From NCBI GenBank assembly GCA_035555315.1, contig DATMGU010000051.1, positions 1 through 64,000 of the forward strand: a DNA stretch of 64,000 nt, given 5' to 3'. The position numbers and the translations under genes were made by a program. The DNA comes from DATMGU01 sp035555315 (GTDB lineage: Bacteria; Pseudomonadota; Alphaproteobacteria; ATCC43930; CGMCC-115725). Numbering within the stretch: position 1 is the first letter of the stretch; every line of letters starts with the position of its first letter. Positions 28,394-37,969 of this stretch are shown one piece after another. The notes under the pieces are model-generated. The model was not told where the DNA came from and made no database searches. It was given only the letters and a program-made list of their open reading frames with translations.

Positions 28394-28672
28394 TCAAGCG
28401 AAACGGAACATGGCGACGCCGAAGAGAATTGCCGCGACCAGCGGGTACCACAGGGTCTCGCCGCCGAAGCGCATATAGGCGATGAAGATGTAGGCGCTGC
28501 CCACCAGCGAGACGAAGAACCGGTCGCCGCGTGTCGTGGGAAACCGCAGCAAGCCCCGACGCGGCGTCTCCGGCCGGTAGATCGCCAGCAAGGTCAGAAT
28601 CACCAGACCCGCAAGGAGCAGCCCGAAAAACAGGATCGTCTGCCAGGTCCACGCCATCCAGACGAAGTTCAT
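28394..28672 (-). CDS. glpU: GlpU, small DUF2160 membrane protein of the glycerol transporter
   Basis: 92 aa with two to three membrane segments (ILFFGLLLAGLVILTLLAIY; FFVSLVGSAYIFIAYMRFG; LVAAILFGVAMFRFA) and a basic loop between the first two. It matches the DUF2160 protein that sits between the second permease and the binding protein in alphaproteobacterial glycerol operons. The role is unknown; an accessory subunit of the permease is plausible from its fixed position. Gaps of 12 and 63 bases to its neighbours. Confidence 0.85.
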   Translation of the reverse strand: MNFVWMAWTWQTILFFGLLLAGLVILTLLAIYRPETPRRGLLRFPTTRGDRFFVSLVGSAYIFIAYMRFGGETLWYPLVAAILFGVAMFRFA

Positions 28673-28684
28673 CGCCGAACCTCC

Positions 28685-29487
<803 letters not shown>

Positions 29488-29488
<1 letters not shown>

Positions 29489-30378
29489 CACACGTCTCCC
29501 TTCTGATCGGCATGGGTGGTGAAGGTGAAGAACATCCAGCACAGCGTCAGCGTGATCAGGTTGTAGACCAGCGACATGGCCGCGGCATTGCCGAGATCGA
29601 CCTGACCGAGCGCGATCTTGACGAGATCGAGCGACAGGAAGCTGGTCGCCTCGCCCGGGCCACCCCCCGTGACCACCGTGGGTTCGGTATAGATCATGAA
29701 GCTTTCCATGAAGCGCAGCAGCACGGCGATGATCAGCACCTTGCGTAGCTTCGGCAGCTCGATATTGACGAACACGGCCCAGCGGCGGGCGCCATCGATC
29801 CGCGCCGCCTGGTAAAACGCATCCGGGATGGCTTTCAGGCCGGCATAGCAGAGCAGGGCCACCATCGATGTCCAGTGCCAGACATCCATGATGACGATCG
29901 TGCTCCAGGCCGAGAGCGGGTCCTGCGTGTCGTTGAACGGGATCCCGATCCCGTTGATCGCGGCACCGAACAGGCCGATATCGGCGCGGGCGAAGATCTG
30001 CCAGATCGTTCCGACGACGTTCCACGGAATCAGCATCGGCAAGGCGATCATCACCAGCACGGCGCCGACCTGCCAACCCCGCCGGGGAATGCACAGCGAG
30101 ACCGCGATGCCGAGCGGGATCTCGATGGCCAGCACCACCAGGGAAAAGAACAGGTTGCGGGCGAGCGCGCCGGCGAAACGACCACCGATATCGGTGGTCG
30201 GATCGAACAAGCTCTCGAACCAGCCGGCACCGTTCCAGAAGAAGCTGTTCTGGCCCATCGAATCCTGGACCGAGTAGTTCACCACGGTCATCATCGGCAC
30301 CAGCGACGAGAACAGCACAAAGGCGAGGACGGGGACAACGAACCACCAGGCGCGGTTGTCGAATGGTTTGCCGTTCAT
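29488..30378 (-). CDS. glpP: Glycerol ABC transporter permease GlpP
   Basis: 296 aa, six membrane segments, MalF/UgpA-type. The EAA loop appears as YQAARIDGARRWAVFVNIEL. N-terminus FDNRAWWFVVPVLAFVLFSS. ATG 30378 overlaps the glpT stop (ATGA), and its stop overlaps glpQ, so subunits should be made in balanced amounts. Partner of GlpQ. Confidence 0.9.
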
Positions 30379-31466
30379 GCCGCCCGCCCCTCGACCAAGC
30401 TCTCGACCCGCCGGTCATCGACATAGACATGCATATGCGCCGGGCTGAGCTCGATGCTCGCCTCGCTGCCATTGAGGGTCATGCCCGGCGGTACGGTGGC
30501 GATGAAAGAATGCGGCCCCAGATTGACATGTGCCAGCCGACGGCGGCCCAGATCGTCGATCCGGCGCACCTGCACCGGCACGCCGCCCGACCGGCTCAGC
30601 ATGGCGTAGTCCGGCCGGATGCCGACCTGGACGGCGCCCCCGGCGGCCAGCGGCGGGTATGCGCCGGCGAGCCGCAGTTCATGCCCGGCGACGATTGCCG
30701 TCGACCCGGCGACCGTCGCCGGCAACAGGTTCATTCCCGGCGAGCCGATGAAATAACCGACGAAGGTATGCTCCGGACGGTCGAACAGATCGGCCGGCGT
30801 GCCGATCTGCACCGCACGCCCCTCGTTCATCACCACCACCCGGTCGGCGAAGGTCAGTGCCTCGACCTGATCATGCGTCACATAGATCATCAGCAGGTCG
30901 AGCGCGCGGTGTACCGCCTTGAGCTTCGAGCGCAATTCCCACTTCAACGCCGGATCGATCACGGTCAGCGGTTCGTCGAACAACACGGCGGACACATCGG
31001 CGCGCACCAGCCCGCGGCCCAGCGAGATCTTTTGCTTGGCGTCCGCCGTCAGGCCCCGCGCCCGGCGGTTAAGGTCGCGGGTGAGGTCCAGCATCTCGGC
31101 GATCTCGGCGACGCGCAGCTCGATATCGCGCTTGGGCAGGCGCCGGTTGCGCAGCGGAAACGCCAGATTCTCGGCGACCGTCATGGTGTCGTAGATCACC
31201 GGGAACTGGAACACCTGGGCGATATTCCGCCGCTCCGTCGGCAGCCGGGTGACATCGGTACCGTCGAACAGCAGCCGACCTTCGGACGGGATGACCAGGC
31301 CCGAGATGATGTTCAACAGCGTGGTCTTGCCGCAGCCGGATGGGCCGAGCAGGGCATAGGCCATGCCTTGCTCCCAGACATGGTCCAGCCGTTTCAGCGC
31401 GTAATCCTGCTCGTTGCGGGGGGTGCCATAGGCATGGGCGATGCCGTCGAGCGTGATTTGCGCCAT
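30375..31466 (-). CDS. glpT: Glycerol ABC transporter ATPase GlpT (degenerate signature motif)
   Basis: 363 aa; ATG 31466 overlaps the glpS stop (ATGA). Walker A GPSGCGKT at 41-48, Walker B VLFDEP near 161-166 and the switch His198 (YVTHDQVEAL) are intact. Where LSGGQ should be, residues 139-145 read LTADAKQ, followed by a normal SLGRGLVR helix. The C-terminal ~120 residues form an OB-type regulatory domain as in UgpC/MalK. It should pair with GlpS to power GlpPQ. The symbol follows the Rhizobium operon and is unrelated to the E. coli glycerol-3-phosphate antiporter GlpT. Confidence 0.9.
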   Translation of the reverse strand: MAQITLDGIAHAYGTPRNEQDYALKRLDHVWEQGMAYALLGPSGCGKTTLLNIISGLVIPSEGRLLFDGTDVTRLPTERRNIAQVFQFPVIYDTMTVAENLAFPLRNRRLPKRDIELRVAEIAEMLDLTRDLNRRARGLTADAKQKISLGRGLVRADVSAVLFDEPLTVIDPALKWELRSKLKAVHRALDLLMIYVTHDQVEALTFADRVVVMNEGRAVQIGTPADLFDRPEHTFVGYFIGSPGMNLLPATVAGSTAIVAGHELRLAGAYPPLAAGGAVQVGIRPDYAMLSRSGGVPVQVRRIDDLGRRRLAHVNLGPHSFIATVPPGMTLNGSEASIELSPAHMHVYVDDRRVESLVEGRAA

Positions 31467-32569
31467 CAGGCGGATTCCGCGATCGCGGACTGATTGGCGG
31501 CGGGCAGGCTGGCGATCTGGCCGGCTGCGTCGAACACGAAGATGCGCGAGGCGTCGACATGCACCTCGGTCGTCACACCCGGCTCCCATAGATGGACGCC
31601 GCGCACCAGGCAGACCCAGGTGCCCAGGCCGACATTCACATGCACGAAGCTCTCTGAGCCGTTGATCTCGGTAACCGCGACCTGCCCAGGAAAGCTAAGC
31701 GCGCTTGGTGATGTGGTGCCGATCGTTACATCATCCACTCGAAAGCCGATCCGGTAAGCGCCGTTGGGCAGGCCCAGCAGGGGGCCGATTGCGGGAAACT
31801 GCCGGCCATCCGACAAGACGATGACGGCGCCGCGCTTTTCCACCGCCAATTCGTTCAGCGGCGGGTCGGAGAAATTTCGCGCGGCATCGATGTTCCGCGG
31901 CCGGCGATAGACCATGGCGGTCGGTCCGGACTGGCTGACACGCCCCTCCCAAAGGCTGGTCGTATTGCCGCCAAGCAGCAACGCCTCGGTTGGCTCGGTG
32001 GTGGCATAAACCAGGATGGCGCCGGACTCCGCGAAGATGCGCGGCAGTTCCTCGCGCAGTTCCTCGCGCAGTTTGTAGTCGAGGTTGGCGAGCGGCTCGT
32101 CGAGCAGCACGAGATCCGCGCGCTTGACCAGCGCGCGCGCGATCGCGGTGCGCTGTTGCTGGCCGCCGGAAAGCTGCAGCGGCGTGCGGCCGAGCATCTT
32201 TTCCAGCCGCAGCAGCTTCGCCGCCTGCTGCACCCGCTGGTCGATTTCCGCCTTTTTCAACCCGGCGACACGCAGCGGCGAGGCGATGTTCTCATAGACG
32301 GACAGCGTCGGATAATTGACGAATTGCTGATACACCATGGCGATCGACCGGCGCTTCACCGGAACGCCCGTGATGTCCTTGCCGTCGAGCAGCAGCCGGC
32401 CGGAGGTCGGCCGGTCCAGCCCGGCCATCAGGCGCATCAGCGTGGTCTTGCCGGCCAGCGTTGGGCCCAGCAGCACATTCATCGTGCCGCGCGGCAGCTC
32501 CAACGACACGTCGCGGATCATGTGTTCCGCCCCGATCGTCAAGTTGATGTGCTCGAGCACAAGGCTCAT
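31466..32569 (-). CDS. glpS: Glycerol ABC transporter ATPase GlpS (no switch histidine)
   Basis: 367 aa; ATG 32569 overlaps the glpD stop (ATGA). Walker A GPTLAGKT at 35-42, signature LSGGQ at 133-137 and Walker B LLDEP at 155-159 are intact. The H-loop reads VYATTEPTEAL, with Thr191 where the switch His is expected. The C-terminal OB-type domain contains SFVHVNVGLGTWVCLVRG. With GlpT it makes a heterodimeric motor in which the two subunits lack different motifs. Confidence 0.9.
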   Translation of the reverse strand: MSLVLEHINLTIGAEHMIRDVSLELPRGTMNVLLGPTLAGKTTLMRLMAGLDRPTSGRLLLDGKDITGVPVKRRSIAMVYQQFVNYPTLSVYENIASPLRVAGLKKAEIDQRVQQAAKLLRLEKMLGRTPLQLSGGQQQRTAIARALVKRADLVLLDEPLANLDYKLREELREELPRIFAESGAILVYATTEPTEALLLGGNTTSLWEGRVSQSGPTAMVYRRPRNIDAARNFSDPPLNELAVEKRGAVIVLSDGRQFPAIGPLLGLPNGAYRIGFRVDDVTIGTTSPSALSFPGQVAVTEINGSESFVHVNVGLGTWVCLVRGVHLWEPGVTTEVHVDASRIFVFDAAGQIASLPAANQSAIAESA

Positions 32570-34125
32570 GCCGCCGCTGCCTTTTGTTCGGAGAGGATGC
32601 GGGGAATCATGTCGTCGATGATGGCGATCTCCGCTGGCGTCATGCGCAGCCCCAGCTTGCTTCGGCGCCAGATCACGTCCTCGGCGCTGCGCGCCCATTC
32701 GTGATTGACCAGATAGCGCAGCTCGGCCTCGGTCAAATCGGCCCCCAGCGTCTGGCCGAGATCGGCGGCACTCGTGGTACCCCGCAACAACACGTTGATG
32801 TCCGTTCCATAGGCGCGGAACAATCGACGCAGGGTCGGTTCGGCCACGAACGGATAACGCGCATTGGCCGCGCGCAGTTCGGTTTCGAAACCATCGACGG
32901 GGAAATCACCGCCGGGCAGGTTTTCCCGACCGGTCCAACCCGCCGGTCGTCCTGGTTGGGCACCTGTTCTGGTGGGCACATGCGGCAGCAGCATCTGTAG
33001 CGCCGCCTCGGCCAACCGCCGATAGGTCGTGATCTTGCCGCCGAAGATCGACAGCAACGGCGCCTCGCCATCGCCGTCATCCAGCTTCAGCACATAATCG
33101 CGGGTCGCTTCCTGCGCCGACGACGCGCCGTCATCGTAGAGCGGCCGGATGCCCGAATAGGTCCACACCACCATATCGGGGGTGACCGGCTGCTTCAGGT
33201 ATTCGCTGGTGGAACGGCAGAGATAGTCGATTTCCGCGTCGCTGGCACGGACCGATGACGGATCACCATGGAACTCTTGGTCGGTGGTGCCGATCAAGGT
33301 GAAGTCCCGCTCGTAGGGGATCATGAAAAAGACCCGGCCATCGGCGTTTTGAAAGATGTAGCAGGCCGCGTGATCGTAGAGCCGCCGGACGACGATGTGG
33401 CTGCCCTGCACCAGCCGGACCGCGGCCGGTACATTGGCCCGGATCACCGACCCGGCGACCTCGGCCACCCATGGGCCCGCCGCGTTCACCAGCGCGCGGG
33501 CGCGAATCGAGAAATTGTTGCCGTTGAGCTCGTCGCGCAGCTCCAGCCGCCAGCCTGCCTCACTCCGCTCCGCCGACACGCAGCGCGTCCGCGGTGCCAC
33601 CCGCGCACCCTTCGCCGCGGCGTCCCGCGCGTTCAGCACGACCAGGCGGGAATCCTCCACCCAGCAATCCGAATATTCGAAGCCGAGCGTGAAGCTCGAT
33701 TTCAGCGGCGCGCCCGCCGGGTCGGTACCGAGACGCAAGGTGCGGGTCGGCGGCAGCCGCTTCCGGCCGCCCAAATGATCATAGAGAAACAACCCGAGGC
33801 GTAGCAGCCAGGCCGGGCGCAATTCCTTATGATGCGGCAGGACGAAGCGAAGCGGCCAGATGATATGTGGTGCGATGCCCCACAGGACCTCGCGCTCCAT
33901 CAGCGCCTCGCGCACCAAACGAAACTCTTTGTGTTCGAGATAGCGCAGCCCGCCATGGATGAGCTTGGTCGACGCGCTAGACGTGCCGGAGGCGAAATCG
34001 CGACGCTCGCACAGGAAGACGCGCAGCCCGCGCCCGGCGGCATCCCGAGCGATCCCGCAGCCATTGATGCCGCCACCGATGATGGCGACGTCATACTCCT
34101 CCGATGCTGCCGGATCGACGGACAA
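32566..34125 (-). CDS. glpD: Aerobic glycerol-3-phosphate dehydrogenase GlpD
   Basis: 519 aa from a TTG at 34125. That start has GGGAGGA five bases upstream and puts the FAD-binding YDVAIIGGGINGCG at residues 11-24, as expected; upstream codons look non-coding and no nearer ATG exists. Other family blocks: GTSSASTKLIHGGLRYLE and a C-terminal DAK-type domain with GADLTEAELRYLVNHEW. It oxidises glycerol-3-phosphate to dihydroxyacetone phosphate at the membrane and passes electrons to quinone. No glycerol kinase gene is in the window. Confidence 0.93.
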   Translation of the reverse strand: MSVDPAASEEYDVAIIGGGINGCGIARDAAGRGLRVFLCERRDFASGTSSASTKLIHGGLRYLEHKEFRLVREALMEREVLWGIAPHIIWPLRFVLPHHKELRPAWLLRLGLFLYDHLGGRKRLPPTRTLRLGTDPAGAPLKSSFTLGFEYSDCWVEDSRLVVLNARDAAAKGARVAPRTRCVSAERSEAGWRLELRDELNGNNFSIRARALVNAAGPWVAEVAGSVIRANVPAAVRLVQGSHIVVRRLYDHAACYIFQNADGRVFFMIPYERDFTLIGTTDQEFHGDPSSVRASDAEIDYLCRSTSEYLKQPVTPDMVVWTYSGIRPLYDDGASSAQEATRDYVLKLDDGDGEAPLLSIFGGKITTYRRLAEAALQMLLPHVPTRTGAQPGRPAGWTGRENLPGGDFPVDGFETELRAANARYPFVAEPTLRRLFRAYGTDINVLLRGTTSAADLGQTLGADLTEAELRYLVNHEWARSAEDVIWRRSKLGLRMTPAEIAIIDDMIPRILSEQKAAAA

Positions 34126-34174
34126 ACTTCCTCCCAGCACGTTGAATCGCGCATCATAACCGCTCGGATGTGAC

Positions 34175-34202
34175 GCTATACGAAAACAAAAGGAACAGGC
34201 AA
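34175..34202 (-). promoter_or_regulatory. Candidate promoter of glpD-V
   Basis: On the minus strand TTGCCT (34202-34197), a 16-base spacer and TATAGC (34180-34175) lie about 50 bases before the glpD TTG. Two similar A+C-rich stretches flank it on the plus strand (ATACGAAAACAAA at 34178 and CGCAAAACGAACA at 34205), a pattern that could be the GlpR operator pair. Confidence 0.4.
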
Positions 34203-34269
34203 GCCGCAAAACGAACATTCTCTTTGGCGGCGCCCGCCGATCGACTCAGGAGCCGCATCGGCGGCCAGC

Positions 34270-35079
34270 TCAGTCGGAGGACGGCCCCGTTTCGATCGGC
34301 CCGCCGGTCTCGATCACCTCCACGCCATGCTGCTGGCAGAGATCGGCGATCGGTCCCGGCGGAAGCTGATCGGTCACCAAGACGTCGATCTCCGCCAGCG
34401 TCGCGATCCGCACCGGGGCCGAGCGTTCGAATTTGCTGCTGTCGGTCACCAGGATCACGCGGCGGGCGTTCTCGATGATGGCGCGCGAGACATCCACCTC
34501 GCGAATGTCGAAATCGAGCAGGGTACCGTCCGTATCGATCGCGGAGGTACCGATCACCGCGGTATCGACGCGAAACTGCCGGATCACCTCCACGGTATTC
34601 GCCCCGACGATGCCGCCATCGCTGGCCCGCACGCTGCCGCCCGCCACGATCACGTCGATCGCGGCATTGCGGTGCAGTTCCGTCGCGACGTTCAGATTGT
34701 TGGTGATGACCAGCAATCCCGATCGGCCGGCCAGCGCATGCGCCACTTCTTCTGTCGTCGTGCCGATATTGATGAACAGCGAGGAATCATCGGGGATCAG
34801 CTGGGCGGCCGCCTCGCCGATCAGCCGTTTCAGCGGTCCGGCGACCAGTTTGCGCGCCTCATAGGCGAGGTTCGCGACACCCGAGACGATCATCGCCCCG
34901 CCATGGACGCGGGTCACCAGCCGGGCCTCGCTCATATCGTTGAGGTCGCGGCGGATGGTCTGCGGCGTCACCGCGAAACGTGCCGCGAGGTCCTCGACGC
35001 CGACCCTGCCGGTTTCGCGCAGCAAAGCGACGATCTCGGCTTGCCGCCGGGCGGCGTTTCGCTGACCAGGGATTTCCAT
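34270..35079 (-). CDS. glpR: DeoR-family repressor GlpR
   Basis: 269 aa. N-terminal DeoR helix-turn-helix (RRQAEIVALLRETGRVGVED, VTPQTIRRDLNDMSE) and C-terminal sugar-phosphate sensor domain with FINIGTTTEEVAHAL and the VIGTSAIDTDGTLLDFDI block. GGAG precedes ATG 35079. Expected to repress the glp genes and release DNA when it binds glycerol-3-phosphate. 144 bases separate it from glpD, enough for an internal promoter and operator. Confidence 0.92.
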   Translation of the reverse strand: MEIPGQRNAARRQAEIVALLRETGRVGVEDLAARFAVTPQTIRRDLNDMSEARLVTRVHGGAMIVSGVANLAYEARKLVAGPLKRLIGEAAAQLIPDDSSLFINIGTTTEEVAHALAGRSGLLVITNNLNVATELHRNAAIDVIVAGGSVRASDGGIVGANTVEVIRQFRVDTAVIGTSAIDTDGTLLDFDIREVDVSRAIIENARRVILVTDSSKFERSAPVRIATLAEIDVLVTDQLPPGPIADLCQQHGVEVIETGGPIETGPSSD

Positions 35080-35100
35080 GTCCGACTCCGAGGGATGCGG

Positions 35101-35730
35101 TCAGACGCCGAAATTGAAGGCGATGGAGATGCGCAACTCGGTCCCACGATAGGGCCGGACCTGATGGTAGAGCCAGGACGGAAAAACCACCAGCAAGCCT
35201 GGTCGTGGCAGGATCGTTTCGGCGCTGCCGACCGAGGCGCCATCCTCGCCAGCGAATTTCAGGGTCGGCGCATACATGCCGGGTCCCGAGCCGCGCGGAT
35301 CCAGCATCTCGAACTCGCCGCCGAGCGACAGGTCCGAGGCGCAGCCCCCATCCGCCACATAATAGGTGCCGGACCAGACGGAGCCGGGATGATAGTGGCA
35401 GATGTTCGAATCGCCCGGGCCGTTCACATTCGCCCAGGCCTGCATCGTCCAGGCCGGGTGTACCGGCTTGCTGTTCCGGTCGGCGGTCAGCCGGGTCGCG
35501 ACACCCTTGGCGATCTCGATAATATGCGACACCGGTTCGCCGCCCCAGGCCAGGATGTCCCGATCCGAATGCCAGCCGCCGGCATTTGATGCCTGTACCG
35601 ATGGATTTTCCGCCCGATAGCGCAGGATCGTCTCGACCAGCGTGCGGTTCAGCGCCACCGCACCTGGCACCTCGACCGCCGCTACCGGGGTGGCGAACAG
35701 GCCTTTTACAGCGATGTCGAGGCGAGCCAA
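35101..35730 (-). CDS. 2OG-Fe(II) oxygenase family protein (TIGR02466-like)
   Basis: 209 aa. A jelly-roll fold is suggested by NICHYHPGSVWSGTYYV (first metal His), FPSWLYHQVRPY (second His) and RGTELRISIAFNFGV (2-oxoglutarate Arg). This matches the small putative 2OG-Fe(II) oxygenase family whose substrates are unknown. The start is a TTG at 35730 with GGAG eight bases upstream; the nearby ATGs are out of frame. It ends 21 bases before glpR on the same strand, so they may be cotranscribed, though no functional link is known. Confidence 0.85.
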   Translation of the reverse strand: MARLDIAVKGLFATPVAAVEVPGAVALNRTLVETILRYRAENPSVQASNAGGWHSDRDILAWGGEPVSHIIEIAKGVATRLTADRNSKPVHPAWTMQAWANVNGPGDSNICHYHPGSVWSGTYYVADGGCASDLSLGGEFEMLDPRGSGPGMYAPTLKFAGEDGASVGSAETILPRPGLLVVFPSWLYHQVRPYRGTELRISIAFNFGV

Positions 35731-35806
35731 CGCGCGATCTCCATCATGACTCCGAGTTGTCCAAGATGAGGCGTCCGACGCGCCGAGACAATCTCATCCC
35801 GTAAAC

Positions 35807-36925
35807 TTACGCACCGCAGGTAAGATGGAACGTCGAGAATTCGCGATTTTGCGAGGGCAGCATGGCGACCTGCATCGTGCCCAGCGCCGGTTCCATGACG
35901 ATCATCGCCACGGTCGCCGTGATGTTCCCGTTAAGCGATTTGCGGGGCGGTCGGCACACCGACCAGGGCGAACCGAAATCGTCGAACAGCGCCGCCTTCA
36001 CCGACGCGGCCGTGAGATTGCCGATCTCCGGTGCCAGCAGGCCGCGCACCCGAAGATCCCGATAGAGGCTGCACGGCGTGTTGGCGACGCCGGTATCGCG
36101 CAGCTTGCCAAGGGCGACCGGGCTCTGCCAGTGATTCGCATGGACTAGAAGACCCCGCTCCGGGTGAACCTGAAAGGTCTCGTCGGGGGCGCATTCGAAA
36201 TCTATGGCGATGCCGTCCCGATGGCTCACGATCATGTTGTTCGCGGCGGATTTCCCGGTGGCATAGACGGCGCGCAGGGCGAGTGCCAGATGCTGTTGCT
36301 CCAGCACCTTGCGCCGGATGAGGGCCAGCGGAACGCCGATCTGCCGGTAATCGCGATCGGATTCGAGATAATTCGCGGTGATGGCGATGCCCGCCGTGTT
36401 GAACCCGGACCGTGCGAGGCCGCCGGCCTCCGTGAAGGTCAGGATGTCGGGGCCGTCATCGCGCCGGATGCGTAGCACCACCGCGGTTTCGACGCAGTCG
36501 ACCTTCCAATCCCAATTTTGGGCATGGATCAGGCGCTTCGCCGCGGTCGCCTCTGGTAGTGCCACCACACCGGTACAGCCATCCGGATCGGTCGTCTCGG
36601 CAAGCCGCCGGCGCAGATCCGGCCGCTCGCCCAGTTTCAGGATCTCGGTGCGCGCGTTGAGCAGCACCACCTCGTCGAAGCTCAGCCCGGCACCCTCGGC
36701 GATGCCGCGCATCTCGTCGATATAGCTTGCGTCGAAGGCTTCGATGACCGGCAAATAGTCGTGCACCAGCCCGGCGATGGCCGAGCGGTCGAGCGATAGC
36801 AGGGCCAGTTGCGCCGTATAGTGCGCGACCCCCTTGCGCACGCGGTCGGCGGCGGCTTTGCCATATTGCACGCCGCGTTCGAAGGGCGCACCGGACACTT
36901 CGATCAGCGGACAGGCTTCGACCAT
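35807..36925 (-). CDS. C45-family peptidase / acyl-CoA:6-APA acyltransferase-like protein
   Basis: 372 aa. DPDGCTGVV places the predicted N-terminal nucleophile at Cys117; in this family autocleavage before the Cys yields two subunits. Supporting blocks are IHAQNWDWKVDC, LTFTEAGGLARSGFN and LLVHANHW. Relatives are the penicillin acyltransferase AAT and bacterial choloylglycine-type amidases. No signal peptide. The physiological substrate is unknown. Isolated gene between the oxygenase and the metal exporter, with weak ribosome-site evidence at ATG 36925. Confidence 0.85.
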   Translation of the reverse strand: MVEACPLIEVSGAPFERGVQYGKAAADRVRKGVAHYTAQLALLSLDRSAIAGLVHDYLPVIEAFDASYIDEMRGIAEGAGLSFDEVVLLNARTEILKLGERPDLRRRLAETTDPDGCTGVVALPEATAAKRLIHAQNWDWKVDCVETAVVLRIRRDDGPDILTFTEAGGLARSGFNTAGIAITANYLESDRDYRQIGVPLALIRRKVLEQQHLALALRAVYATGKSAANNMIVSHRDGIAIDFECAPDETFQVHPERGLLVHANHWQSPVALGKLRDTGVANTPCSLYRDLRVRGLLAPEIGNLTAASVKAALFDDFGSPWSVCRPPRKSLNGNITATVAMIVMEPALGTMQVAMLPSQNREFSTFHLTCGA

Positions 36926-36949
36926 GGGAATACTCTCTCGCGACGGGGG

Positions 36950-37960
36950 TTAGAGTTGCGCCCAGGCGTTGAGTGCCAGCAGGCCGGAAAAGCCGACGAT
37001 CAAGGCCGCGCCGGTGACCGCCAAGATCCGCTCCAGACGCTCGCCGCGCTGGTCCGATCCGCCGAACACCCGCTTCAGAAAGCCCCGTCCGACGATGCTC
37101 AGCACGCCGATGCCCGACACGGTGAGGCCCATGCCGATCGATAGCGCCAGCACGGCGGCGACACCCACGAGGAAAGCGCCGTTGGCGAGCGCGAAGAACA
37201 GGATCAGAAAGGCACTCGGGCAAGGTGTGAGGCCCGCCGCCAGAATCAGTTTCGGGTCCGCGGCGACCGGGCCATGTACATGGCCGCACGCCGCGACCGG
37301 AGCCTGGGCATGGTCGTGCCGGTGCGCGTGTTCAGGATGATGCCCATGATCGGAATGCCCGTGATCGTGGTGCCCGTGATCATGTCGACCATGGGCCGGT
37401 CGGATGATCGCTCGGTACAGCATGACGCCGCCGATCGCCACGATGATCGCATAGCTGACGAACTCGACCAGCGCGCCGCGGTCTTGGATCTGGAATTCCT
37501 TCCAGCGCAGCAGCAGCGAAAACAGGAAGACCATCAGGATCGCGAACAGACCCTGGATCAGCGAAATCACGCCGCCCATGACGATGCCGCTGGTCCAGCG
37601 CGCCTCATTGGCGACGAAATAGGCGGCGACCACCGATTTGCCGTGCCCTGGTCCCGCCGCGTGCAGCACGCCGTAGAGGAACGCGATGCCTAGGACGACG
37701 GCGATGGCGGAACTCGATCCGGTGTCGCGTACGATCCTGAACTCGCGTGAAATGCTGCTGTTCAGGCCGCGTTGCAGCTTCGCGAGACCGGTCCATAATC
37801 CGCCACCGATACTATCGGCGGCACCCAACGCCGCCGGCGCCGCGCGGCCGCCCGTGAAGGCATCGGCGCGGGCCGAGCCCGACATGGCGCCCACAAGCAC
37901 CATCATGATTATCAGGATGGCCGCTACCGCGCCTAAGAAGCGTTTCTCCCTCACCGTCAT
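36950..37960 (-). CDS. Nickel/cobalt exporter, NicO/RcnA family, with His-rich loop
   Basis: 336 aa, six to seven membrane segments. The central cytosolic loop (about residues 195-230) contains more than a dozen His residues alternating with Asp/Gly, followed by CGHVHG, a metal-binding region typical of this family. Motifs HAAGPGHGKSVVAAYFV and GLTPCPSAFLILFFAL are characteristic. Expected to export Ni2+ or Co2+. Lies nine bases after the DUF1007 gene with a GGGGCGGAG ribosome site, so the two form an operon. Confidence 0.9.
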   Translation of the reverse strand: MTVREKRFLGAVAAILIIMMVLVGAMSGSARADAFTGGRAAPAALGAADSIGGGLWTGLAKLQRGLNSSISREFRIVRDTGSSSAIAVVLGIAFLYGVLHAAGPGHGKSVVAAYFVANEARWTSGIVMGGVISLIQGLFAILMVFLFSLLLRWKEFQIQDRGALVEFVSYAIIVAIGGVMLYRAIIRPAHGRHDHGHHDHGHSDHGHHPEHAHRHDHAQAPVAACGHVHGPVAADPKLILAAGLTPCPSAFLILFFALANGAFLVGVAAVLALSIGMGLTVSGIGVLSIVGRGFLKRVFGGSDQRGERLERILAVTGAALIVGFSGLLALNAWAQL

Positions 37961-37969
37961 CTCCGCCCC

